The notes beneath the pieces were generated by a model. It had not been told where the DNA came from, made no database searches, and saw only the letters and a list, made by a program, of their open reading frames with translations. Positions 53,944 through 62,262 of a stretch of 64,000 bases of DNA are shown here, piece by piece. The stretch is from Rhodobacteraceae bacterium DSL-40 (GTDB taxonomy: Bacteria; Pseudomonadota; Alphaproteobacteria; Rhodobacterales; Rhodobacteraceae), in assembly GCA_003258405.1 (NCBI GenBank), contig QKPN01000001.1, positions 1 through 64,000 of the forward strand, in the 5' to 3' direction. The translations under genes and the position numbers were made by a program. The first letter of the stretch is position 1; the number at the start of each line of letters is the position of its first letter.

Positions 53944-55407
53944 ATGAGTATCTCATCCGCCCTGAACAGCGCGGCCTCCGGGCTCCGAGCGAATTCGCGA
54001 CTGGTCGACACCGTCGCGAACAACGTCTCGAACGCTCTTACGGAAGGCTATGCGCAACGCAGGACCGAGCTGACCTCGACCGTGTTCAACGGGACAGGAT
54101 CAGGGGTTGGGGTCGTCGGGACCACACGGGCCGAGAGCGCCCATCTTACCGCCGAGCGCCGGGCCGCGGACGCCTCGCTCGGCTCGGCCGCGGCGCTCTC
54201 GGATGCTTACAGCCGCATGATGGATCTCCTCGGAACCAGTGCCGATGAGGCGGGGTCACTGATGGGGCTCGCAAATGATCTCGAAACGTCGCTCATTTCG
54301 GTCGCTGCGAGCCCTCAATCGCTGACCGAGCAGGCCGCCGTGGTCGAATCGGCCAAGGCGGTCGCTTCGAAGCTCAATGCGATCACGCAGGAGAACAACC
54401 AGATCCGCAGCGACATGGAGACGGAAATCGCCTCTCAGGTGAAGTTTGTGAACACGTCACTGCATTCGATCGACTCGCTCAACGAGAAGATCGCGACCTT
54501 GCGCACCCAAGGCAGCGACACGGCGTCGCTCGAGGATGAGCGCGCACGGCTGATCGACGGGATTTCCTCGGTCGTTCCGGTCAGCACCGTGAAGCGCGAC
54601 AATGGCATGCTTGCGATCTATTCCGCGAATGGCGGCATGCTGCTCAACGGCAAGGTCTATGAGCTGAGCTTCACGGCGAACAACGGCGGCGTGACGGCAG
54701 ACATGACCCTCGGTGCCCCGCTCAGCGGGCTCTCGCAGGATCAGGGCGTTTCCTCTGGTCCCGTAACGGTCGATGCCGGCATAGGATCCGGCCCCTTCGA
54801 CGGGGGATCGCTCGGCGCGCTATTTCAGGTTCGGGACTCGATCGTGCCAGACTATCAGGCCGAGGTGGATGCCTATGCCAACGATCTGATCGACCGCTTC
54901 GGCGCTCAGATGCCCGCGGGCTTTCTCGACGGATCCGGCAACGGGCTTTTCGTCGATGCGGGCAGCGGTAGCGGCAGTGCAGGACGCATCACGCTCAATG
55001 CGGCTGCCGATCCGGACAAGGGCGGTGCGCTCTGGCGTATCCGGGACGGGATGGGGGCGGCAACGCAGGGGGATGCCGGGTTCGGCGACTACCTGCTTGC
55101 GATGTCCGACTCGGTCTCCGCTCCGCGCAGCCCGGCCGGCTTCACATACCAGTCGGCCGCTGCCTCCTCGGCCGGGATGGCGTCGGGGATCGCGTCTTAC
55201 TTTGCTGGGGTCGCGGGGCGCTCGGAAGAGAACACAAGCTTCCTGACCGGGCTTCAGGCCACACTGGCTGACAACGAGATTTCGGTGATCGGGGTCGATT
55301 CGGACACGGAGCTTTCGACGCTCATGGTCCTTGAACAGGCTTATGCCGCGAATGCGCAGGTGCTGAGCACGATAGATCAGCTCATGCAGACAATTCTGGA
55401 GATCTAG
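53944..55407 (+). CDS. flgK: Hook-filament junction protein FlgK
   Basis: FlgK (HAP1) joins the hook to the filament. The 487-residue product has an N-terminal coiled-coil domain (SISSALNSAASGLRANSRLV, VANNVSNALTEGYAQRRTEL) and the C-terminal STLMVLEQAYAANAQVLSTI. Length is near the usual 480-560. The ATG lies 33 bp after the flgE stop, with GAGAGGA upstream. Confidence 0.93.
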   Translation: MSISSALNSAASGLRANSRLVDTVANNVSNALTEGYAQRRTELTSTVFNGTGSGVGVVGTTRAESAHLTAERRAADASLGSAAALSDAYSRMMDLLGTSADEAGSLMGLANDLETSLISVAASPQSLTEQAAVVESAKAVASKLNAITQENNQIRSDMETEIASQVKFVNTSLHSIDSLNEKIATLRTQGSDTASLEDERARLIDGISSVVPVSTVKRDNGMLAIYSANGGMLLNGKVYELSFTANNGGVTADMTLGAPLSGLSQDQGVSSGPVTVDAGIGSGPFDGGSLGALFQVRDSIVPDYQAEVDAYANDLIDRFGAQMPAGFLDGSGNGLFVDAGSGSGSAGRITLNAAADPDKGGALWRIRDGMGAATQGDAGFGDYLLAMSDSVSAPRSPAGFTYQSAAASSAGMASGIASYFAGVAGRSEENTSFLTGLQATLADNEISVIGVDSDTELSTLMVLEQAYAANAQVLSTIDQLMQTILEI

Positions 55408-55411
55408 GGTC

Positions 55412-56419
55412 ATGAAGATCAACGGGGCAACTGAGCTGGCGCGGATGCAGTCCTTTCAGCGCCGCGCCGCGTCCATCGAGAATGCGCTCGACACCACGAG
55501 CAAGGAGCTCTCGTCGGGCATCAAGAGCGATCTGCACAAGGCAACCGGCGGAAACCTCGGCAAGCTGCATGCCATCGAGCGTACGCTTGCGAAGAATATC
55601 GCCTACGATCGCAACATCAACTTCCTCGAGCTCCGCGTCGATGGCGCACAGAATGCGCTCGGTCTCATCCAGGAACCGCTCGATGCGCTTTCGGTGGATC
55701 TGGTGAGCGCGGCAGGTGTAGGGGACTATCTCAGTTCGACGACGCTCGCCGCGACGGCTCGGCTGGATTTCAAGAGCGCAGTCTCGGCGCTGAACATCGA
55801 GGTCAACGGCCAGACGATCTTTGGAGGAGCGGCGGTCGACCGGCAGGCGCTCGCGGGCGGTGAAGCCATTCTCGCCAAGCTCGACGCAGCGGTTGCCGGG
55901 GCCGCGACCGCGGCGGATGTCATCACCGCGATCGACACCTATTTCGCGCCCGGCGGCGAATTCGTGACGAACGACTTCCTCGGCTCCGCCACGGATATGG
56001 GAGCTGCCGATGTCGGCGCCGGGGTCCGGATCAGCTACAATGCGCGGGCCGATGACGCAGAAATCGTAAGCGTTCTGAAGGCGCTTGCTCTCGCCTCTGT
56101 CGTCGCGGGCGGCGCCCTCGCAGGCAACCAGAATGAGCAGATGGCTGTTCTGTCCGAAGCTGGCGCACAGCTTCTCGAGGCCAAGGAAGGCCTGCTCGAT
56201 TACCGGGGCAATCTTGGTGTGACCCAGCAGAACATCGAGAGTTCCAAGGCGCGCAGCGTGGCCGAAAGTGGCACGCTCGAGCTTGCGCGCGCCAAACTTA
56301 TCGAGGCGGATCCGGCCGAGACGGCGACGTTCTTCGAGGCGCTCGAGGCCCAGCTCAAGGCGGTCTACACCGTCACGACCCGCCTCTCCGATCTCAGCTT
56401 CATCAACTTCATGAGATAA
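55412..56419 (+). CDS. flgL: Flagellin-like hook-filament junction protein FlgL
   Basis: FlgL (HAP3) caps the junction zone. The 335-residue product has flagellin-type N- and C-terminal helices: RRAASIENALDTTSKELSSG and YTVTTRLSDLSFINFMR. It also has the GVTQQNIESSKAR helix, where flagellins have a similar turn. Between flgK and flgI its identity as FlgL is clear. Four bases separate it from flgK. Confidence 0.88.
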   Translation: MKINGATELARMQSFQRRAASIENALDTTSKELSSGIKSDLHKATGGNLGKLHAIERTLAKNIAYDRNINFLELRVDGAQNALGLIQEPLDALSVDLVSAAGVGDYLSSTTLAATARLDFKSAVSALNIEVNGQTIFGGAAVDRQALAGGEAILAKLDAAVAGAATAADVITAIDTYFAPGGEFVTNDFLGSATDMGAADVGAGVRISYNARADDAEIVSVLKALALASVVAGGALAGNQNEQMAVLSEAGAQLLEAKEGLLDYRGNLGVTQQNIESSKARSVAESGTLELARAKLIEADPAETATFFEALEAQLKAVYTVTTRLSDLSFINFMR

Positions 56420-56422
56420 GAC

Positions 56423-57547
56423 ATGACCCTCCGGCCCCTGTTCGGTCTTTGCCTCCTGCTTGTCCTTCTGGTGGCAGGCGGGCTGGCAGGGGAAGCGAAT
56501 GCCTCTCCCGCGCGGATCAAGGATCTCGTCGAGGTCGACGGCGTGCGCGGCAACGATCTGCTCGGCTACGGCCTCGTGGTCGGCCTCAACAACAGCGGTG
56601 ACTCGCTCCGCAATTCACCCTTCACTGAAGATGCGATCGTCAACCTGCTGGAGCGCCTCGGGGTCAACGTCACCGGCGAGCAGATCCGGGCGCGCAACGT
56701 CGCTGCTGTCCTTGTAACGGCAAGCCTGCCGCCGTTCGCACGGGCGGGCTCACAGATCGACGTGAACGTCTCTGCCATCGGCGATGCGGCAAGCCTGATG
56801 GGCGGCACGCTCGTGATGACGCCGCTGAATGCCGCCGATGGGCAGATCTACGCTGTGGCACAGGGCTCCATCCTCGCGGGTGGCATCGTGGCTCAGGGCG
56901 AGGCGTCGAGCGTCACGCAAGGCGTTCCGACAGCAGGGATCATTCCCGGCGGGGCGCGGGTCGAGCGGGAGGTGGCCTTCGATTTCAGCCAGATGCGCGA
57001 CATGCGCCTGGCGCTGCGCAACCCGGATTTCACGACCGCAGCGCGCATCGAGGCGGCCATCAACCAAGATGTCGGTGCAAAAATCGCCCGAATGGTCGAT
57101 TCTGGAACCGTGCGGCTCGATCTTGCCTCCTTCGGAATCGACAGCCCGGCCCGCCTCATGGCGCAGATCGAGAATATCGAGGTTGCGACCTCGACCAAGG
57201 CGCGCGTTGTCGTCGATCAGCGCTCGGGCACCATCATCCTTGGCTCCGACGTTCGCATCAGCCGTGTCGCGGTCACGCAAGGCAGTCTCACCCTGCGCGT
57301 CGAGGAGACGCCGCTTGTGGTGCAGCCCAACCCGTTCAGCGATGGCCGGTCCGTGGTGATCCCGCGCACGAACGCCCAGATCCAGCAAAATCCCGGCAAC
57401 GGTCTCGCGATCGTCGACAATTCCGTGTCGCTTCCCGACGTAGTTGCCGGGTTGAATGCACTGGGGGTTTCCGCTCACGACATGATCGACATCCTGAAGT
57501 CGATCAAGGCTGCCGGGGCACTCCACGCCGAATTCATCGTCCAGTAA
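56423..57547 (+). CDS. flgI: Flagellar P-ring protein FlgI
   Basis: FlgI forms the periplasmic ring around the rod. The 374-residue product has a signal peptide (hydrophobic residues about 4-22, likely cleaved near NASPA), then IKDLVEVDGVRGNDLLGYGL, NNSGDSLRNSPFTE and the C-terminal ALGVSAHDMIDILKSIKAAG with LHAEFIVQ at the end. All are hallmarks of FlgI. It ends the flagellar run and is convergent with the GDPD gene. Confidence 0.96.
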   Translation: MTLRPLFGLCLLLVLLVAGGLAGEANASPARIKDLVEVDGVRGNDLLGYGLVVGLNNSGDSLRNSPFTEDAIVNLLERLGVNVTGEQIRARNVAAVLVTASLPPFARAGSQIDVNVSAIGDAASLMGGTLVMTPLNAADGQIYAVAQGSILAGGIVAQGEASSVTQGVPTAGIIPGGARVEREVAFDFSQMRDMRLALRNPDFTTAARIEAAINQDVGAKIARMVDSGTVRLDLASFGIDSPARLMAQIENIEVATSTKARVVVDQRSGTIILGSDVRISRVAVTQGSLTLRVEETPLVVQPNPFSDGRSVVIPRTNAQIQQNPGNGLAIVDNSVSLPDVVAGLNALGVSAHDMIDILKSIKAAGALHAEFIVQ

Positions 57548-57563
57548 CCGCGCGGTCGCAGGC

Positions 57564-59405
57564 TCAATCGGTGAGGCCGAGCCTGCTTCCGGCCAGCAGC
57601 ATCAACCTGTGCACGGGCGACAGCGTTTCATGCCGGGCGATCATCTCGCGGGCGAGCGCCGGGTTGTCGGTGACAAGCCCGTCGAAGCCGCGCGCGATCA
57701 GATCCGACATGAGGGCTGCGTCGTTCACCGTCCAGACATAGACCGCCTGGTCTGCGTCATGGGCGCTGCGTAGCAGCGATGTGCGCGCCATTCCCGTGCT
57801 GACGGCAAGAAAGTTCGTGTCCATCCGGGTCATGTCGCCGAAGGCGCGCGCGGTCAGCAGGCCGACGGGCCAGTCTGGCCTGAGGGCCTTCATTCGCTCG
57901 ATCATCGTGCGGCTCATCGACATTATGGCGATGTCGTCCGCCATGCCGGCGGCCTCGATATCGTGCACCACGCTCTCCTCGAGCCTCTGGCTCTGGCCGT
58001 AATCCTTGAGTTCGATCAGAAGTCTGGCGCTGCCTTTCGCCACGGAGAGCGCATCGGGCAGCGTCATCAGCCGCTCGGTGGCGAAATCCGGTGCGAACCA
58101 GCTCCCGATGTCGATGCCGGCGATATCGTCGGACGTAAGATTGCGTACCTCGATCGGCGTCTTGGCCTGTCGCATCAGGTCGCGGTCATGAATCACGACG
58201 ACAGTGCCGTCTGCGGCCTCCTGGACATCGATTTCGAGCCAGTCGGCACCGTCGGCGATGCCTTGAAGGAGCGCGGCCCTGGTATTTTCCGGTGCTGCGG
58301 TAGCGCCGCCGCGATGGGCAATGACCTGGACATGGTTCTCGAGGCGCAGATCCTCGATCAGGGAGATCGCCCCGCCAGCAGAACCTGCGGCGATGAAGGC
58401 CGTTGCTCCGGCGATCAGTGCCCAGCCGATCGGCCGCCGCATGCCGCGCCGGTCGGAGGGCTCAGGCACGCCCGCCTCCGACATGATGAGCGGATCGGCG
58501 GCGAGGGCGAGACCGTTGAGGGTCACGGCAAAGGTCGCGTTGACGAAGGCAAGCAGCAGCGCGTGGCTCACGATCCAGACGACCACGCCGAATCCGAGCG
58601 CAACGGCCTGACTGCCGGGCGAGGCTTCGAAGAGCGGCAGGACGACATCGCCAAGCGCATAGAGCGCCGAGCCGAGCAGGGCCGTGAGGCCGAAGGACAT
58701 GGCCCCCCAGACGATGAATGCCTGCAAGATTGCCGGCCGGCGTTTCCGCACGAGGTGAGAGCTGCGCGCGAGCGCCGTCGTCGGGCGGATGCGGGCGAAG
58801 AGAATGAGCGGCAGACCGAGCGACCAGCGCAGAAGCCGCCGGAGCAGCATGAATGCTGCCGCAAGCAGCGTCAGCGCAATGAGTGCCGCGGCAGCAAGGA
58901 ATTCCGGCGGATGGGTCGCAAGATAGTAGTTGATGTCATGGGCGCGCAGAAGGCCCCAAGAGATCAGCGCGGCGAGGCCGACCGCGGGCAGGAGGATCGC
59001 GAGCGTCCGCGCCGCGAGCAACAGCCCGAAATAGACCAACACCGGAAGGTGCCGCAGAAGAAACTGCACCGCATGGAGCGCCCCAGCGGGAGCGCCGCGG
59101 CGCTCGGCCATGTCGATGGCCATCATCGCGGCCGTTTCGGTCACGAGGATGGCAATGAAGGCCGCGAACACCACAACAAGTGCCAGAAGGCCGAGGGGCG
59201 TAAGCAGGAAACCGGCGATGTCGAAATCGGAGATGACGCGGCTGCCCGAGAGATTGATCGCGCTCTGTAGCAGCACGGCGAAGAGAGGCCAGAGCGCAAG
59301 CGAACCGAGGGCAGAGGCAGTGATATGGGTCGCAAGATGCCGCGGCCATTCGCTCATGGCGCGCGTGGCGGCGTCATGGTAGTTCCGGAAGCCCTGATGC
59401 AGCAT
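57564..59405 (-). CDS. Membrane-anchored glycerophosphodiester phosphodiesterase
   Basis: The 613-residue product has an N-terminal membrane domain of about seven to eight helices (residues 25-345), like the membrane domain found fused to GDPD enzymes, followed by a catalytic domain with [40 protein letters not shown] and [10 protein letters not shown]. The catalytic part probably faces the outside. It hydrolyses glycerophosphodiesters. The ATG at 59405 follows GGAGGA. A much longer open frame upstream is antisense to pheS and was rejected. Second GDPD of the window. Confidence 0.9.
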   Translation of the reverse strand: MLHQGFRNYHDAATRAMSEWPRHLATHITASALGSLALWPLFAVLLQSAINLSGSRVISDFDIAGFLLTPLGLLALVVVFAAFIAILVTETAAMMAIDMAERRGAPAGALHAVQFLLRHLPVLVYFGLLLAARTLAILLPAVGLAALISWGLLRAHDINYYLATHPPEFLAAAALIALTLLAAAFMLLRRLLRWSLGLPLILFARIRPTTALARSSHLVRKRRPAILQAFIVWGAMSFGLTALLGSALYALGDVVLPLFEASPGSQAVALGFGVVVWIVSHALLLAFVNATFAVTLNGLALAADPLIMSEAGVPEPSDRRGMRRPIGWALIAGATAFIAAGSAGGAISLIEDLRLENHVQVIAHRGGATAAPENTRAALLQGIADGADWLEIDVQEAADGTVVVIHDRDLMRQAKTPIEVRNLTSDDIAGIDIGSWFAPDFATERLMTLPDALSVAKGSARLLIELKDYGQSQRLEESVVHDIEAAGMADDIAIMSMSRTMIERMKALRPDWPVGLLTARAFGDMTRMDTNFLAVSTGMARTSLLRSAHDADQAVYVWTVNDAALMSDLIARGFDGLVTDNPALAREMIARHETLSPVHRLMLLAGSRLGLTD

Positions 59406-59549
59406 GCGCGTTCCTCCCCGACCGTTGGACAGGATTTCTGCCGGTGTTGCAAGGCGGGTGGGCAGGCGGTGCGTGTGCGCCCCTTGCATTCGCGCGCGCC
59501 TCTGGTTAGGCGTCTGGCGCGAACGACCCTGACGATGGATGAGGCGGAC

Positions 59550-60629
59550 ATGGACGGCATCACCGAGCTGCGCGACAGGTATCTCGGCGCGATCGAGGCG
59601 GCCGGAGACGAGGCTGCGCTTGAGGCCGTGCGGCTCTCCGCTCTGGGCAAGAAGGGCGAGGTTTCCGCGCTGATGCGCTCGCTTGGCGGCATGTCCGCCG
59701 AAGAGCGCAAGACGGCGGGCCCCGCGCTGAACGCGCTCAAGGACGATCTCAACACGGCGATACTCACCGCCCGGGTCCGCCTCGCCGATGCAGCGCTCGA
59801 GGCGCGTCTCGCGACCGAATGGGCGGATGTGACCCTGCCGCCGCGGCCGCGCGCCGAGGGAACCATTCATCCGGTGAGCCAGGTGCGCGATGAGGTCATT
59901 GCGATCTTCGCCGATCTCGGTTTCTCGGTGGCCGAAGGCCCGCAGGTCGAGACTGACTGGTACAACTTCGACGCGCTGAACATTCCGGGCCACCATCCGG
60001 CGCGGGCCGAGATGGACACGTTCTACATGGCGCGGGCCGAGGGCGACAATCGCCCGCCGCATGTGCTCCGTACCCACACCTCGCCGGTGCAGATCCGGCA
60101 TATGGAGGCGAATGGCGTCCCCTGTCGGGTGATCGCGCCAGGCCGCGTGTTCCGCGCCGACTACGACCAGACCCACACGCCGATGTTCCATCAGATTGAG
60201 GGGCTCGCGATCGATCGCGACATCTCGATGGCCAATCTGAAGTGGGTGCTGGAGGAGTTCTTCTCGGCGTTTTTCGGCACGAGCGTGAAGACCCGCTTCC
60301 GCGCCTCGCATTTCCCCTTCACGGAACCCTCGGCGGAGGTCGATATCCAGTGTTCCTGGGTTGGCGGCCAGCTCAAGGTCGGTGAGGGCGATGGCTGGCT
60401 CGAGGTGCTGGGCTCCGGCATGGTGCACCCGAATGTCCTGCGTGCCGCAGGCGTCGATCCGGAGCAATGGCAGGGCTTCGCCTTCGGCATGGGGATCGAC
60501 CGTATCGCGATGCTCAAATACGGCATTCCGGATCTGCGCGCCTTCTTCGACAGCGATCTGCGCTGGCTCCGCCACTACGGTTTTGCCGCGCTCGACATGC
60601 CCTCGATTCACGCCGGCGTCAGCCGCTGA
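59550..60629 (+). CDS. pheS: Phenylalanyl-tRNA synthetase alpha subunit
   Basis: PheS is the catalytic alpha subunit of a class II alpha2beta2 synthetase. The 359-residue product has an N-terminal coiled coil, motif 2 region [20 protein letters not shown] and [20 protein letters not shown], and motif 3 [23 protein letters not shown] 59550 follows GAGG; ATG 59535 is possible. The beta subunit gene pheT is not next to it: a 287-bp gap and a 63-aa ORF follow, then genes on the other strand. Confidence 0.97.
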   Translation: MDGITELRDRYLGAIEAAGDEAALEAVRLSALGKKGEVSALMRSLGGMSAEERKTAGPALNALKDDLNTAILTARVRLADAALEARLATEWADVTLPPRPRAEGTIHPVSQVRDEVIAIFADLGFSVAEGPQVETDWYNFDALNIPGHHPARAEMDTFYMARAEGDNRPPHVLRTHTSPVQIRHMEANGVPCRVIAPGRVFRADYDQTHTPMFHQIEGLAIDRDISMANLKWVLEEFFSAFFGTSVKTRFRASHFPFTEPSAEVDIQCSWVGGQLKVGEGDGWLEVLGSGMVHPNVLRAAGVDPEQWQGFAFGMGIDRIAMLKYGIPDLRAFFDSDLRWLRHYGFAALDMPSIHAGVSR

Positions 60630-60739
60630 AGCCCGTGGGGGCCTGCGATATAGGCGCGCGCCCCTTATCCCTCCATGGCTGACTGATGGGCGGTAAACCG
60701 CGCTTGACGTCGCGACATGCTCGCAATGCGCCGTGGCTT

Positions 60740-60761
60740 GCGATAGTATTGATAGTATCGC
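60740..60761. repeat. Overlapping direct and inverted repeat upstream of the 63-aa ORF
   Basis: GATAGTAT occurs twice (60742-60749 and 60751-60758), and the same block is flanked by GCGATA (60740-60745) and TATCGC (60756-60761), an inverted repeat. This mix of symmetry in an otherwise gene-free gap suits a regulator site. Confidence 0.5.
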
Positions 60762-60831
60762 GAGAGCTGGCAGGGCCTGTTCTTAACTATTACCGGACAA
60801 ACCGACCGTATTGGCTGTGTTATCCATTTTT

Positions 60832-60846
60832 TCATGTTGCATGAAT
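60832..60846. repeat. TTCATG-N3-CATGAA inverted repeat
   Basis: TTCATG (60832-60837) and CATGAA (60841-60846) with a 3-nt spacer lie 71 bp before the small ORF. It is preceded by a T-run and could be an operator or a short terminator for pheS on the plus strand, although the T-run is on the wrong side of the stem for that. Confidence 0.45.
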
Positions 60847-60916
60847 GGCTTGCGGCGTAGGAAGTGGAACCCGGAACGTCTTCTGAGACGGATCCAGCAA
60901 GACGGGACCAAACCAT

Positions 60917-61108
60917 ATGTATCTTCCTGAAGACAACGATCAGATGTTCGAGATCCTTGTGGATCTTCGGCTCTATGCGGCGATGAATTCGCTGCCTGAT
61001 CTGGCGGAGGAGCTTGATGATGCGCTGGTCCTGCTTCAGACCGAAATCCGCCGCGCCGATGGCCGCTCCCCCGTCAGCCGGAAACCGCCCGTCACCGATC
61101 AGGGCTGA
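60917..61108 (+). CDS. Small acidic protein of unknown function
   Basis: The 63-residue product (MYLPEDNDQMFEILVDLRLY, then LPDLAEELDDALVLLQTEI) is mostly alpha-helical, with acidic amphipathic segments and a basic tail. No family was recognised. Codon use is like that of real genes. Its stop overlaps the end of the convergent AI-2E gene by 10 bp. It sits where pheT is often found and is preceded by a repeat-rich leader. The ATG at 60917 lacks an obvious Shine-Dalgarno sequence. Confidence 0.6.
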   Translation: MYLPEDNDQMFEILVDLRLYAAMNSLPDLAEELDDALVLLQTEIRRADGRSPVSRKPPVTDQG

Positions 61109-62262
61109 ACGGCTTCCTCCGGTTCGCGCTGATTGTCGGGAAGCGTGCCGCGGAGCTGGATCGGATCACCCACCCTGCCATTTCGCGATAGCATGACGGC
61201 AACCGGCCGCGTGCTCCGGAAGCTTGCCAGCACGATCAGCAGGCTTGCCATGATCGGCACGCTGAGGATCGCGCCGGGAATGCCCCAGAGCGCCGTCCAG
61301 AAGGCGAGCCCGAGCAGGATCATCGTCGGGCTCAGATTGAGCGAATTGCCCATCACATAGGGCTCGAGGATGTTACCGACGAACATCTGCGCCGAAGTCA
61401 GCACCACAAGCACCAGTATGACGTTGCCAAGATCGGGGAATTGCAGCGCCGAGAGCAGCACCGGAAACAGAACGCCGACGAATGAGCCGAAATAGGGGAT
61501 GTAGTTCAAAAGTCCGATCAGGATGGCCCAGAAGGCCGCGAACTCCACGCCCACGATCGTCATCATCGCCCAGCTGATGCCGCCGAGCACGATGTTCACG
61601 AAGGTCTTGAGGCCGAGATAGCGGCCGATGCGATCGTTGACCTCCGCAATGATCGCTCGCACGCCCTTCTGGGTGGCCGGATCCTGCACGGCGCGGCGGA
61701 GCTTCACACCGAAACTCGCATGCTCGGCGATGAGAAATCCGGAATAGATGAAGACCACGACCGCCAGCGTCACGATCTGGGAGACGGATGACACCGCGGT
61801 GCTGATGAGTGGCCGGATCTCGATCTGGTTCAGCACCTGATCGCGGAGCGTGGTCCAGGTCGGTTCCTCCTCGACGCCGAAACGCACGACCACGGCCTGA
61901 ACGATGCCGAGAAGCCGGTCCTGATAGCGTGGCACGACCGCAGCGACCTGGTTCACGTTGGTGATGATGAGCGAGACCATGGTGGCAAGGGCCGCCCCGA
62001 TCACCAGCATCGCGATCAGCTGGCGCAGCCAGCCCGGCAGCCGGTGGCCCACAACCGGAAACCGCTCGAGCGCCTGGGCGAGCCCGAGGATGACGTAGGC
62101 AACGATGATCGCCATCACGAAGGGCACGATGATCCCGCGCCCCATATAGAGAATCCAGCCACACATGATTGCAAGGCCGAGCACGTGAAATGCAGCCTGC
62201 ACCGACTGGCGCAGCGCAGCCTGTCTGGTCAGCTCCGAGTCGGGTCCGTCATGTCGCTCCAT
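61099..62262 (-). CDS. AI-2E family transporter
   Basis: The 387-residue inner-membrane product has about eight helices and the family motifs GLLNYIPYFGSFVGVLFPVL, NILEPYVMGNSLNLSPTMIL and LAFWTALWGIPGAILSVPIM. Despite the name, most members are of unknown substrate and some are Na+/H+ antiporters. The start is uncertain: ATG 62262 was chosen, TTG 62268 is possible, and no good ribosome binding site is close. Its 5' end overlaps the 3' end of the acyl-CoA synthetase gene. Confidence 0.88.
   Translation of the reverse strand: MERHDGPDSELTRQAALRQSVQAAFHVLGLAIMCGWILYMGRGIIVPFVMAIIVAYVILGLAQALERFPVVGHRLPGWLRQLIAMLVIGAALATMVSLIITNVNQVAAVVPRYQDRLLGIVQAVVVRFGVEEEPTWTTLRDQVLNQIEIRPLISTAVSSVSQIVTLAVVVFIYSGFLIAEHASFGVKLRRAVQDPATQKGVRAIIAEVNDRIGRYLGLKTFVNIVLGGISWAMMTIVGVEFAAFWAILIGLLNYIPYFGSFVGVLFPVLLSALQFPDLGNVILVLVVLTSAQMFVGNILEPYVMGNSLNLSPTMILLGLAFWTALWGIPGAILSVPIMASLLIVLASFRSTRPVAVMLSRNGRVGDPIQLRGTLPDNQREPEEAVQP

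Noticed and set aside
59406-60611. N-terminal extension of the membrane GDPD gene up to 1015 residues
   Set aside because: The extra part is antisense to pheS. A strong ribosome binding site precedes the ATG at 59405, where membrane helices begin.
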